This document shows positions 20,994 through 27,851 of a stretch of 31,599 bases of DNA, piece after piece. The DNA comes from a virus, in IMG/VR virus record IMGVR_UViG_3300035204_002230, positions 1 to 31,599 of that record; one strand, given 5' to 3'. How positions within the stretch are numbered: position 1 is the first letter of the stretch; every line of letters begins with the position of its first letter. The notes beneath the pieces are model-generated. The model did no database searches. It was not told the DNA's origin and saw only the letters and a list, made by a program, of their open reading frames with translations. Position numbers and translations under genes: made by a program.

Positions 20994-21790
20994 TAATCAC
21001 TCATTGAACTAGAACCTAGCCCGTAACCACCAAGTTCTCTCTCCCAATAATCGTCCGCTGCATAGCGAGAATCTTCAACTTCTCCCCCTACATCAACAAC
21101 TTTGTCTTCTGTATCTTCTTCCTCCTCTGGAATAAAGATACCATCACTTTGAAGCAGTTCGTTAGCTAGTGTTTTAGCTTCATCAAGAGACATCTCAGCT
21201 CTTAAGACATTAATAATATCTCTACCGGTTGCAGAAAATCCACCACCAAATTTTTGTAACAGTAAATCATGAGCTTTGTAGGCATCAGAATCAGGAGTAA
21301 CTCCTGACTCGCGATTAATTTCGTATGTATGTCTGTATTGAAGGTCAACCGCGCGCTCAACACTTTTCTCAACTTCTTTCTCAACTTCTTTTTCGTCAAC
21401 ATCATTGATGGTTACTTGTTGAGTTGCACCATCTATAGAAATTATTTTTAACCGCTTTAGGGCATTCGTAACAACACGAGATACATATCCAGCATTAGCT
21501 TTACCAATACCAGCTGAATCTCTAATTGACTGAATAATATCTACTCTAAACTCTTTGAATGTACCGTCATAATGACTATTTTCATGACTAGATAAAAAAG
21601 CTTTAACAGCGTCAACTACGTCATTTATAAGCTCCGGAGTAGGTACTTGATATTTCTTAAGTCTATCAATTTCATCACTATCAAATTGAGCAGCTACATC
21701 ATCTGTATCCCAAGCTTCACCAGGGTCTACAGGAGCTTCATATATTTTTCTATAAGCTTCGAACAATAAATTGCGGTCGAGATCTTTCAC
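20990..21790 (-). CDS. Hypothetical protein with capsid-targeting-like N-terminus (266 aa)
   Basis: Opens MKDLDRNLLFEAYRKIYEAP: L-F-E fits the (L/I)xE cleavage pattern, and MK-x(5)-LLFEA resembles T4 internal-protein signals. The body is helical, with DEIDRLKKYQVPTPELINDVVDAV and GKANAGYVSRVVTNALKRL (helix-turn-helix-like), a coiled stretch (DEKEVEKEVEKSVERAV), and an acidic then Tyr/Gly/Ser-rich end. GTG 21790 follows a late box by five bases. Probably a core or packaged protein; no homologue named. Confidence 0.65.
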   Translation of the reverse strand: MKDLDRNLLFEAYRKIYEAPVDPGEAWDTDDVAAQFDSDEIDRLKKYQVPTPELINDVVDAVKAFLSSHENSHYDGTFKEFRVDIIQSIRDSAGIGKANAGYVSRVVTNALKRLKIISIDGATQQVTINDVDEKEVEKEVEKSVERAVDLQYRHTYEINRESGVTPDSDAYKAHDLLLQKFGGGFSATGRDIINVLRAEMSLDEAKTLANELLQSDGIFIPEEEEDTEDKVVDVGGEVEDSRYAADDYWERELGGYGLGSSSMSDY

Positions 21791-21795
21791 GTAAT

Positions 21796-21802
21796 TATTT
21801 AT
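21796..21802 (-). promoter_or_regulatory. T4-late-like box ATAAATA (minus)
   Basis: Five bases before GTG 21790, divergent from the box at 21812. Confidence 0.6.
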
Positions 21803-21811
21803 GTTTCAAGA

Positions 21812-21818
21812 ATAAATA
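21812..21818 (+). promoter_or_regulatory. T4-late-like box ATAAATA (plus)
   Basis: Seven bases before ATG 21826. Confidence 0.5.
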
Positions 21819-21825
21819 TTAATAT

Positions 21826-22113
21826 ATGTCTAGTAAATTTGACAATCTAATTAACGATACTTTTGCCGAATTAGTGCAAGAAGTAACTGCCGCGCCAGCT
21901 CCAGAAGAAGTTGCTAATAATCCAGATTTGCTACTCCAACAACAAGCTGTCGCACTAAAAGCATCTGGCAGACCGCTTAATCCTAAAGAAAAAGAAGTTG
22001 TAAGAAAGGCAGAAGAGCTGGAAAAATCATCTCCACAAAAATCCGCTCAGATCCTTAAGGATGTAGAGGAAAAAGAGGAAGCCGAGCAAGATATAGAAGC
22101 AGCAACTCCCTAA
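21826..22113 (+). CDS. Acidic Ala/Glu-rich helical protein (95 aa)
   Basis: Begins SSKFDNLINDTFAELVQE and continues with highly charged low-complexity helix (AEELEKSSPQKSAQILKD, EEKEEAEQDIEAATP). Its composition resembles phage scaffold or core peptides. It lies between two genes with capsid-targeting-like starts, fitting a head-core role, but no family is recognised. Confidence 0.55.
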   Translation: MSSKFDNLINDTFAELVQEVTAAPAPEEVANNPDLLLQQQAVALKASGRPLNPKEKEVVRKAEELEKSSPQKSAQILKDVEEKEEAEQDIEAATP

Positions 22114-22140
22114 GGGACCGAAAGAATACGACCTAATACA

Positions 22141-23742
22141 CTATGTTACTCGCTCTATCTCGAGAGTAGCTTGAACATACCCATTACTACGAGCAGATAA
22201 CATAACATTCTTTATATCAGGACCTTGTTCAACTCTAGTAGTTATTTCCACTTTATTTGAAGTGTTATTATCTTTGATGTTAATAACTGGCTCTTCACCA
22301 CCTTCTACAGGATATAGGGCAACAGCTCCTTTTTCGGTAAATTTTTCTGGCTCACTTATACCGGATCCTTGTTTATTAGCTATAACTTTAAAGAATGTCG
22401 GATTAACACCTGCCAAGCTCATGCCAAATCCTATTGCTCCGATAATAACATCATCCAACTTGCCTTTATCAGCGCGATTGAACAAAAAATCAACAAGCTT
22501 AAGAGATGCAAACTTTTTGCGTAGTCTGTCAGAGTCTTCTTCTAATGTTAATGTATCGCTAGGTACATCATACATCATACGAACATCTGTAGCCTTTATA
22601 TTAATTTGATTAGAAATATTATTCCTCAATCTTGCGACTTCAGCTGCTAGCTGTACTTCGTCTAATTCTTGATCAGATATGCTCAAGTTATATGGTTTAT
22701 CTTTTGTACCTTCATTAATGAACTTTTTCAAAAAATCTTTTGCTTTACCGCCTTGAGCGTTTTGAAACTTTAAAGAAATAGATACTAATGCTCGGTCAAT
22801 GTCACCCCAATTAGATATAAACAAATCATTCAACAAATTTAGATTTGACTCCTCTCCTGGATTCATTTGAATCTCGTTCAACGTATCTTGGATCTTTGAT
22901 TGCATCTTTGGATTAATAAGATAGATATCGCCAGGATTCCATTTGTCAGATGGAAACTTAGTTATTAACCTGCCAGCTTTTCTAACATCATGAAAGATAC
23001 TACCTCGAGTTGGTATCCAATTCCTGTATGGAGATTCTATGAGAGTCACCGCTTGTGACAAAGGTTGATTAAGTTCATGCCTGAATTTAGCTATATTACC
23101 ATTACCTTCAATATCTCCTAGAAATTTACTTATCTGTTCAAGCGCTGATTCAGTTTCACCTTCGAATTGCTCATTCACAGCCTCTCTTAACTTGAGACGT
23201 ACAGCTTCAAAATTTTCTTTCGTTACCGGATCGGTATGTTTCAGTGCAAAAAATAGTGACACTAAACCTTCTTTTACCTCCGTACTCGACTGGCCTGCTT
23301 TTTCCTCTTTAAACTGTCCTGTTTTTAGTAAGTGACCTACCGATACTTTTATTGTGTTACCACCATCTGACACATCAATAGTCGGCCATGTACTAGATTT
23401 AGGAGCAACACCGTCAGGCATATTATTGATAAAATCTATAAGTTTATCTTTATTGACAATAAGTGATGAGTTAAATGTATCGATACCATATCTTTTGTGA
23501 TGAGATTTATGTATTTTAATATCGGTGTCGATATCTGATATCAATTCAATAAGACGTTTTCTGTATTTGTTCCAGTTAACAGACCCTGCTCCGAAGTTAG
23601 GAATCTTCATCGCTGTCTCTTCTGTATATAGACTTAAATAAGCTTGGCCCAGAGTATTAAATGATGATTCATGCGGTGTTATATCTTTATGATAAGATGT
23701 ACCAGTTCGGTAAACTTCGGAGAGAGTTTTAAATCGTTTCAT
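22141..23742 (-). CDS. Large hypothetical protein, possibly internal virion (533 aa)
   Basis: Opens MKRFKTLSEVYRTG, in which L-S-E|VY aligns with the LIWE|AY starts of its neighbours. The rest is soluble alpha/beta with no motif I can name: AMKIPNFGAGSVNWNKYRKR early, GHLLKTGQFKEEKAG and RNWIPTRGSIFHDVRKAGR in the middle, and a beta-rich end (VEITTRVEQGPDIKNVML). A late box precedes the ATG by six bases. Together with the genes at 20133-22113 it may be part of the head interior. Confidence 0.6.
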   Translation of the reverse strand: MKRFKTLSEVYRTGTSYHKDITPHESSFNTLGQAYLSLYTEETAMKIPNFGAGSVNWNKYRKRLIELISDIDTDIKIHKSHHKRYGIDTFNSSLIVNKDKLIDFINNMPDGVAPKSSTWPTIDVSDGGNTIKVSVGHLLKTGQFKEEKAGQSSTEVKEGLVSLFFALKHTDPVTKENFEAVRLKLREAVNEQFEGETESALEQISKFLGDIEGNGNIAKFRHELNQPLSQAVTLIESPYRNWIPTRGSIFHDVRKAGRLITKFPSDKWNPGDIYLINPKMQSKIQDTLNEIQMNPGEESNLNLLNDLFISNWGDIDRALVSISLKFQNAQGGKAKDFLKKFINEGTKDKPYNLSISDQELDEVQLAAEVARLRNNISNQINIKATDVRMMYDVPSDTLTLEEDSDRLRKKFASLKLVDFLFNRADKGKLDDVIIGAIGFGMSLAGVNPTFFKVIANKQGSGISEPEKFTEKGAVALYPVEGGEEPVINIKDNNTSNKVEITTRVEQGPDIKNVMLSARSNGYVQATLEIERVT

Positions 23743-23748
23743 TTAGAA

Positions 23749-23755
23749 TATTTAT
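23749..23755 (-). promoter_or_regulatory. T4-late-like box ATAAATA (minus)
   Basis: Six bases before ATG 23742, and overlapping the stop of the preceding gene. Confidence 0.55.
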
Positions 23756-23967
23756 TTCTTCCAACTAACGTATCCGTATATATTTAGACCCATTAAAAAT
23801 ATAGAGAGGCATGCGATTGAATAAGAAGTAATAAGAAGAGCATATACAAACATTGTTGCATTTCCTACAAACCAGAAAGCCCATGAACTAATTTGCTTAT
23901 TTGCATTTAAATAGTAACCTATCAGCAGTAATATTGTTGCTACCCACCCTAATATTTCTATATTCAT
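23752..23967 (-). CDS. Small three-helix membrane protein, PnuC-like end (71 aa)
   Basis: ATG 23967 overlaps the upstream TGA and is preferred to GTG 23982. Three hydrophobic helices (EILGWVATILLLIGYYL, FWFVGNATMFVYALLI, LSIFLMGLNIYGYVSW). The SWxFWxxGN and NIYGYxxW pieces resemble part of PnuC-type transporters, but at 71 residues it cannot be a full PnuC; it may work as an oligomer or be an unrelated membrane protein. Confidence 0.55.
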   Translation of the reverse strand: MNIEILGWVATILLLIGYYLNANKQISSWAFWFVGNATMFVYALLITSYSIACLSIFLMGLNIYGYVSWKK

Positions 23968-24509
23968 AATAATCGCTGACACTCAACTGATGTAAATAAG
24001 GATTTTTCCAAAGCATATCTCTTTGTTAACTCAGTACAATCTATGTTAAGTGATTTTCTCGCTTCCTTAACAGTATAGTCTATATACATACTTAAATCAA
24101 GCATAGATAAATCTGGACACTTCTTCATTGCAGTTGCGGCTTGTAATCCTATGTCAAAAACTTTGTGCTCATCAGGTCCAAATCTATACCCATCTGGATA
24201 TAAAAATCTGGTAGCAAATTTGAATATACCTCTATCAATACAATTTACTTGTCTAGTAGTACCCATCGTAAATCCAATAACAAATGCTTCGTCTTTAGGA
24301 AGTGCACCGCGACTCAATAGAATATGAATGATGTCATGATTATCAAGAGTTACAGCTCCGGGAAGTATCATATAGTCTGGATGCTCAAAAAACCGAATAA
24401 TAAACGGAACATCTTCTTGATACAATTTCCATGACTCCATAGTTTTGAGAGCTTCACGGATAACTATCGAATCATCTTTTAGAGATATATGCCATGTCTC
24501 AGTGTCCAT
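23964..24509 (-). CDS. Conserved phage-type protein next to tmRNA (181 aa)
   Basis: The frame opens at 24632 inside the tmRNA, so the real start is ATG 24509, eight bases after the tmRNA CCA end. Features: FIIRFFEHPDYMILPGAV, LDNHDIIHILLSRGALPKDEAFVIGFTMG and EHKVFDIGLQAATAMKK. The HDxxHxLLxRGxLPxDEAFVIGFTMG block is one I associate with uncharacterised phage proteins; its histidines and Asp could bind a metal. It is probably transcribed together with the tmRNA and freed by 3' processing. Confidence 0.6.
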   Translation of the reverse strand: MDTETWHISLKDDSIVIREALKTMESWKLYQEDVPFIIRFFEHPDYMILPGAVTLDNHDIIHILLSRGALPKDEAFVIGFTMGTTRQVNCIDRGIFKFATRFLYPDGYRFGPDEHKVFDIGLQAATAMKKCPDLSMLDLSMYIDYTVKEARKSLNIDCTELTKRYALEKSLFTSVECQRLL

Positions 24510-24517
24510 AGTAAAAT

Positions 24518-24918
24518 TGGTGGAGCAGGCGGGAGTCGAACCCGCGTCCTTAAAGCAACTTCTAATAACTTCTACACGCTTAGTCACCCTTTCGGATTCG
24601 GTTGTGTGGGATCTAAGGTGACAAACTCCCACACAACCTAGCGTAATACTTCGGATGGACCCTCGCCAGGGTTACCATACTGCAGGTTGTGTTTGCGCCA
24701 TATAACCTACAACCGTTAGCTATACGACGTTCGCCTAATTAGGCGAGCGCAAGCTCTCGAGAACCTTTCGTAGCTTCGAATTTCTCCGCTACCTTCTCAA
24801 AGAGCCCTAATACCTCATTCTTGGCATTTAGTGTTGTTTCCGCTTTTTAACGAGGCCAACGAAACCCTCGGCGTGCAATCAATAGCGATCAACAATAAGT
24901 CGAATCCATTACTGCCCC
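24518..24918 (-). ncRNA. ssrA: Transfer-messenger RNA (tmRNA), one-piece
   Basis: The 5' end GGGGCAG and GGATTCGAC, and the 3' end GGTTCGACTCCCGCC followed by CTGCTCC and encoded ACCA, make the tRNA-like part with a 7-bp acceptor stem. Around 24846-24865 the minus strand has GTTGGCCTCGTTAAAAAGC, as in bacterial tmRNA before the tag. The resume codon is GCC (24823-24825). The tag has 28 codons, beginning AKNEVLG, containing FEKVAEKFEATKG, and ending ELALA before TAA (24739-24741), which sits in the usual stem CGCCTAA/TTAGGCG. Pseudoknot-like repeats follow. tmRNA rescues stalled ribosomes with SmpB and tags the product for Clp-type proteases. A 28-residue tag is long (E. coli has 10). Confidence 0.95.
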
Positions 24919-24923
24919 AATAT

Positions 24924-24930
24924 TATTTAG
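24924..24930 (-). promoter_or_regulatory. T4-late-like box CTAAATA before tmRNA
   Basis: On the minus strand CTAAATA, five bases, then the first G of the tmRNA. The spacing equals that between late boxes and GTG starts elsewhere, consistent with the tmRNA 5' end being near the transcription start, though RNase P normally makes this end. Confidence 0.45.
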
Positions 24931-24958
24931 TATATTATATAAACCTGGCAACGGTGAT

Positions 24959-24986
24959 AAAAAAAAGCGGCCATATGACCGCTTTT
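24959..24986 (-). terminator. Rho-independent terminator
   Basis: On the minus strand AAAAGCGG and CCGCTTTT pair across an 8-base loop, with eight T on the 3' side. It ends the Cys-rich gene at 25012 before the tmRNA. Confidence 0.75.
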
Positions 24987-25011
24987 AGGCTCCACCCTGT
25001 CACCCTGTATG

Positions 25012-25206
25012 TTATTCTAAAGCTCCTGTGCAGCATTTTTCACAACTACAATCACAGTCAGCGTCTCCACACGATCCATCAGCACAACATGTTACATTTT
25101 CACATGAACACTTCGGACACGTAATAAGATCACTCCCGCTATTAAAAAACCAGGAACCACCAATGACTAGCAGAACTACTAATATAACCCAATGTATCTT
25201 CTTCAT
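25012..25206 (-). CDS. Membrane-anchored metallothionein-like Cys-rich peptide (64 aa)
   Basis: A short basic start (MKKIHW) and one membrane or signal helix (VILVVLLVIGGSWFF) are followed by a 32-residue tail with eleven cysteines in C-x-C and CC patterns (CPKCSCENVTCC, CGDADCDCSCEKCC). This density resembles metallothioneins, which bind zinc, copper or cadmium; metal binding is inference. No known metallothionein family fits exactly, and the anchored form is unusual. It has a late box five bases before ATG and a terminator after the stop. Confidence 0.65.
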   Translation of the reverse strand: MKKIHWVILVVLLVIGGSWFFNSGSDLITCPKCSCENVTCCADGSCGDADCDCSCEKCCTGALE

Positions 25207-25210
25207 ATCA

Positions 25211-26149
25211 TTATTTAATCAAAATGCACGGATCGTTTGGCTCATAATAAAGTAAAAATGGAAAGTTCTTTTGAACATCATCACGTTTCTTTCGCCGCTT
25301 TTCTTTGTCCCCGCTACCAAACGAGGCTCCAGCATCTTCTACCGGAAGCTTTGCTAGGGTCTCTTTTGAAGGCATTGGAACTTTTGGATCAAGCGCCCAT
25401 AACAAATTGTTCCTTTCTGCCCAATCAACCATTCTTCGAATGGGTACGATTAAATTAAATGTCTCACCTGCACCTCTAACAATCATACCTATATAGCGAC
25501 CGTCCTTCTTAAGATAAACACCACCACCAGATGATCCCGGGAAAGCTGCAACAGTTGTCTGATCAAATACATGCTTATTAAGTTGAGGAATCAATCGACC
25601 ATGTTGTGAATATATTCCGTCAGTCATTGAATTTGAACCCATTTGACCGAGCAATGAACCTACATGCCATAAATCAGTTCCAAGCTTAGGGAGCTCTTTA
25701 TCTAAATAAAAGCTGACCGAATCTTTAACAAATCCGACTTTACGAACCTTTAGTAATGCCAAATCATGACCATCTTCAGAATTAGAATACTTAACCACCT
25801 CAGCATCAAGCTCTAGCCGACCGACAGCGCGCCCATTTTGCCGAATTACTTTAATAATCTTCGCATCCTTAAACTCGACTACGGTTCTAGGTGCACCATT
25901 AATAATAACTCTGCGCTCCGAACGCAAATTGTCAATTACGTGCGCAGCTGTCCAAACAAAATTAACCAAATCTCCATTTTTATCTTTTCGTGTAAATATG
26001 ACACCTGACCCTTCTCCAGACGACCATTGAGATTCAGAACGAATGGTTACAGAAATATTCTGTAAGTAAGTTGCAGTTGGCTTTTCTTCACCGGCGAATG
26101 ATATTGTCGCGATGAGTAACGACATGATAGTTGCTTTGATTAACTTCAT
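25211..26149 (-). CDS. Secreted trypsin-like serine protease (312 aa)
   Basis: ATG 26149 gives MKLIKATIMSLLIATISFAG, a cleavable signal peptide, so it is exported. The chymotrypsin-fold motifs are intact: WTAAHV with His70, HDLALLKV with Asp129 and FPGSSGGGV with Ser207 (GxSGG). A C-terminal extension (about 245-312) is rich in Lys, Glu and Pro. Periplasmic DegP-like proteases share the fold, but there is no PDZ domain. In a phage this could cleave host envelope proteins or aid release or exclusion; the target is unknown. It ends five bases before the Cys-rich gene. Confidence 0.8.
   Translation of the reverse strand: MKLIKATIMSLLIATISFAGEEKPTATYLQNISVTIRSESQWSSGEGSGVIFTRKDKNGDLVNFVWTAAHVIDNLRSERRVIINGAPRTVVEFKDAKIIKVIRQNGRAVGRLELDAEVVKYSNSEDGHDLALLKVRKVGFVKDSVSFYLDKELPKLGTDLWHVGSLLGQMGSNSMTDGIYSQHGRLIPQLNKHVFDQTTVAAFPGSSGGGVYLKKDGRYIGMIVRGAGETFNLIVPIRRMVDWAERNNLLWALDPKVPMPSKETLAKLPVEDAGASFGSGDKEKRRKKRDDVQKNFPFLLYYEPNDPCILIK
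25212..25219 (-). promoter_or_regulatory. T4-late-like box ATTAAATA (minus)
   Basis: Five bases before ATG 25206 and overlapping the protease stop codon. Confidence 0.5.
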
Positions 26150-26156
26150 ACCCAAC

Positions 26157-26163
26157 TATTTAG
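26157..26163 (-). promoter_or_regulatory. T4-late-like box CTAAATA (minus)
   Basis: Seven bases before ATG 26149 of the trypsin-like gene. Confidence 0.4.
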
Positions 26164-26183
26164 GTTAACAATTGCTATGATCC

Positions 26184-26212
26184 ACAAAAAAAACCGGCTC
26201 GTTAAAGCCGGC
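26184..26212 (-). terminator. Rho-independent terminator
   Basis: On the minus strand CCGGCT, six-base loop, AGCCGG and eight T. It follows the DUF932 gene. Confidence 0.8.
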
Positions 26213-26231
26213 TCTGTTTTAGACTTAATAG

Positions 26232-27245
26232 CTATTCAACCAATTCGGCAACTTTGTCAAACTTCTTAGTAGTCTGAAGTAAGCGCAATCCGCGTTGCAT
26301 CATTTGGTCAGCCGGTCCACCCATTAGGCTAGATACCATCCGGCGCTCAGCTGCTTGCCGACCACCCTTTTCGAGCTTGCCGATGTTGTTGTGGTGATTG
26401 ACATACTCAGTTAGACCGTTGAGTGCATCCCAACGCGTTGCTCCAAGGTTACCTGCACCATTAGCAAACAGATCAACAATCTTTTCGCGACGGTTAGAAA
26501 TTCGTGACGTTGCACGAACTTCAATCTCCTTACCATTCTCGTCCTTCTTACGCTCTGGATCAGGAAGAAGAATTGAAGTGAACCCACGACACTCATCAGA
26601 AGTCATCTTGACCTTATCAAGCTGATTAGCAATCTTCTCGAAAGACTGCAATCCACGTAAAGCAGCATGAAAGCTATCTTTAGCTTGATTGAGACGATTC
26701 TCCCAATTCTTAGTATGAGAGATCCAGTAATCAGACTCATTCGCATTCTGCATAATAGTACGTAACTGGTTATTACAAAAGATCCGTGATGCCATTCCGA
26801 AGTATGCATTACGTTTAGTACCATCGTTAGTACCGAGAGCCATGATGCGATTTTCTACCTTGTCATCTGGCCGCGACTTAAGTGAGAAGTTGTTGGACAG
26901 CTTTGCGCTAATCCAAGCCTTCTTTCCACCATCAATTAAACCTGCGCCCTCATATTGAGCGCCGAACTCCTGGACCATCTCATGGAACGGACGGAACATC
27001 TCGTCCATAGGAATGGAGGTGTAACGTTTCCGCATCACTGCGAAATTCTGAAGCGTATCAGAACGGCGAATAAGAAAATACCCAGGGACTTCATCACCCT
27101 CTGGGGTGTGTGCTGGGACCTTCTCGACATCGAAGTCGAAGCCTGCCATTTTCATAACTTCATCGAAGTCAGATGCTTTGCTAATGTCTACGCCGATCCG
27201 ATCGTCCAGCCTTACTAATTCAGTTTCTCCTGTAAATGTACTCAT
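26232..27245 (-). CDS. DUF932 family phage/plasmid-like protein (337 aa)
   Basis: A DUF932 protein: an N-terminal region with GYFLIRRSDTLQNFAVMRKRYTSIP, a central GLIDGGKKAWISAKL segment, an NRIMALGTNDGTKRNAYF stretch and a CNNQLRTIMQNAN block. These match the family, which is common in phages and plasmids; its role is unknown (a link to DNA metabolism has been suggested). The coding bases look more GC-rich than those of its neighbours. It is a single-gene unit between a sigma70-like promoter (27274-27302) and a strong terminator, implying early or middle expression. Confidence 0.85.
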   Translation of the reverse strand: MSTFTGETELVRLDDRIGVDISKASDFDEVMKMAGFDFDVEKVPAHTPEGDEVPGYFLIRRSDTLQNFAVMRKRYTSIPMDEMFRPFHEMVQEFGAQYEGAGLIDGGKKAWISAKLSNNFSLKSRPDDKVENRIMALGTNDGTKRNAYFGMASRIFCNNQLRTIMQNANESDYWISHTKNWENRLNQAKDSFHAALRGLQSFEKIANQLDKVKMTSDECRGFTSILLPDPERKKDENGKEIEVRATSRISNRREKIVDLFANGAGNLGATRWDALNGLTEYVNHHNNIGKLEKGGRQAAERRMVSSLMGGPADQMMQRGLRLLQTTKKFDKVAELVE

Positions 27246-27273
27246 AATTATTTTTTATTTTCTAACTACATTA

Positions 27274-27302
27274 ATTATAGGTGCAAAACAGAGGAACGGC
27301 AA
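27274..27302 (-). promoter_or_regulatory. Sigma70-like promoter for the DUF932 gene
   Basis: On the minus strand TTGCCG, 17 bases, TATAAT. The spacer begins TTCCTCTG, the shared block. Confidence 0.7.
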
Positions 27303-27320
27303 CTAAAAAGGAATTCTTTT

Positions 27321-27557
27321 TTAATCGTCTGCAGCTGCTGGGGTCTGCGCAGGTTCTTGCTGAACCATATCATTCAATACTTGCAAACTCATGCGTGCAT
27401 GTGCAATGGTATCAACCAATTTAGTCATTTCACCTATAATATCCGAATGATCCCCTACACCGGATGCGTTTTTGAAAAAGCAAATCAAATTTGCTTCACC
27501 TCGTTGGAGTTCAGCCTGATAATGGGCTACTAGTGCATTAAGTAATTTTGTTTCCAT
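27321..27557 (-). CDS. Hypothetical protein (78 aa)
   Basis: Contains LVAHYQAELQRGEANLICFF, GVGDHSDIIGEMTKLVDTIA and an Ala/Pro/Gln tail (EPAQTPAAADD). The GVGDHxD motif flanked by helices is familiar from short phage proteins of unknown role. It begins five bases after the gene at 27563, so the two form one unit. Confidence 0.6.
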   Translation of the reverse strand: METKLLNALVAHYQAELQRGEANLICFFKNASGVGDHSDIIGEMTKLVDTIAHARMSLQVLNDMVQQEPAQTPAAADD

Positions 27558-27562
27558 ATATT

Positions 27563-27757
27563 TTACCTTAAAAATCCTTTTTTAATATCAAATACGGTAC
27601 GGTTACTACTATCAGTTATAGCAGCAATTTCCTCATAACTTGTTGTACTTCTCATATATGCTTCTTTATGAACTGTCATAGGATCAGCGCCTTCAACTTG
27701 TATTACCCGCTTATCCGAACTGTACAGGTCCCGTATTGTAACATCGTAAATATTCAT
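27563..27757 (-). CDS. Small hypothetical protein (64 aa)
   Basis: ATG 27757 is preferred to the longer frame at 27913, which crosses the divergent promoter region. The product reads MNIYDVTIRDLYSSDKRVIQ, EGADPMTVHKEAYMR and ITDSSNRTVFDIKKGF. Small alpha/beta protein, no family recognised. A sigma70-like promoter is placed eight bases upstream. Confidence 0.55.
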   Translation of the reverse strand: MNIYDVTIRDLYSSDKRVIQVEGADPMTVHKEAYMRSTTSYEEIAAITDSSNRTVFDIKKGFLR

Positions 27758-27765
27758 GTGTATAA

Positions 27766-27794
27766 ATATTAACATATACTCCCAATGATTGCAA
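27766..27794 (-). promoter_or_regulatory. Sigma70-like promoter for 27757
   Basis: On the minus strand TTGCAA, 17 bases, TAATAT. It lacks the TTCCTC block. Confidence 0.5.
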
Positions 27795-27809
27795 CTTGAA
27801 AAAACGTTG

Positions 27810-27837
27810 TTGAACAATGACTTGTAGAGTATATAAT
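27810..27837 (+). promoter_or_regulatory. Sigma70-like promoter for 27852
   Basis: TTGAAC, 16 bases, TATAAT on the plus strand; divergent from the promoter at 27766. Confidence 0.6.
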
Positions 27838-27843
27838 ACGTAT

Positions 27844-27848
27844 GGAGG
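27844..27848 (+). promoter_or_regulatory. Shine-Dalgarno GGAGG for 27852
   Basis: GGAGG ends three bases before ATG 27852, an unusually short gap, and lies near the predicted transcription start. Confidence 0.5.
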
Positions 27849-27851
27849 TGT

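Noticed and set aside
24530-24560. Possible separate tRNA gene (GGTTCGACTCCCGCC)
   Set aside because: This is the T-arm of the tmRNA tRNA-like domain; there is no anticodon arm.
24510-24632. N-terminal extension of the 181-residue protein to 24632
   Set aside because: The added residues are the reverse reading of the tmRNA 3' part; ATG 24509 directly after CCA is the natural start.
24831-25124. Plus-strand open frame of 97 codons
   Set aside because: It lies antisense to the tmRNA 5' part and the terminator, with no ribosome site; a shadow frame.
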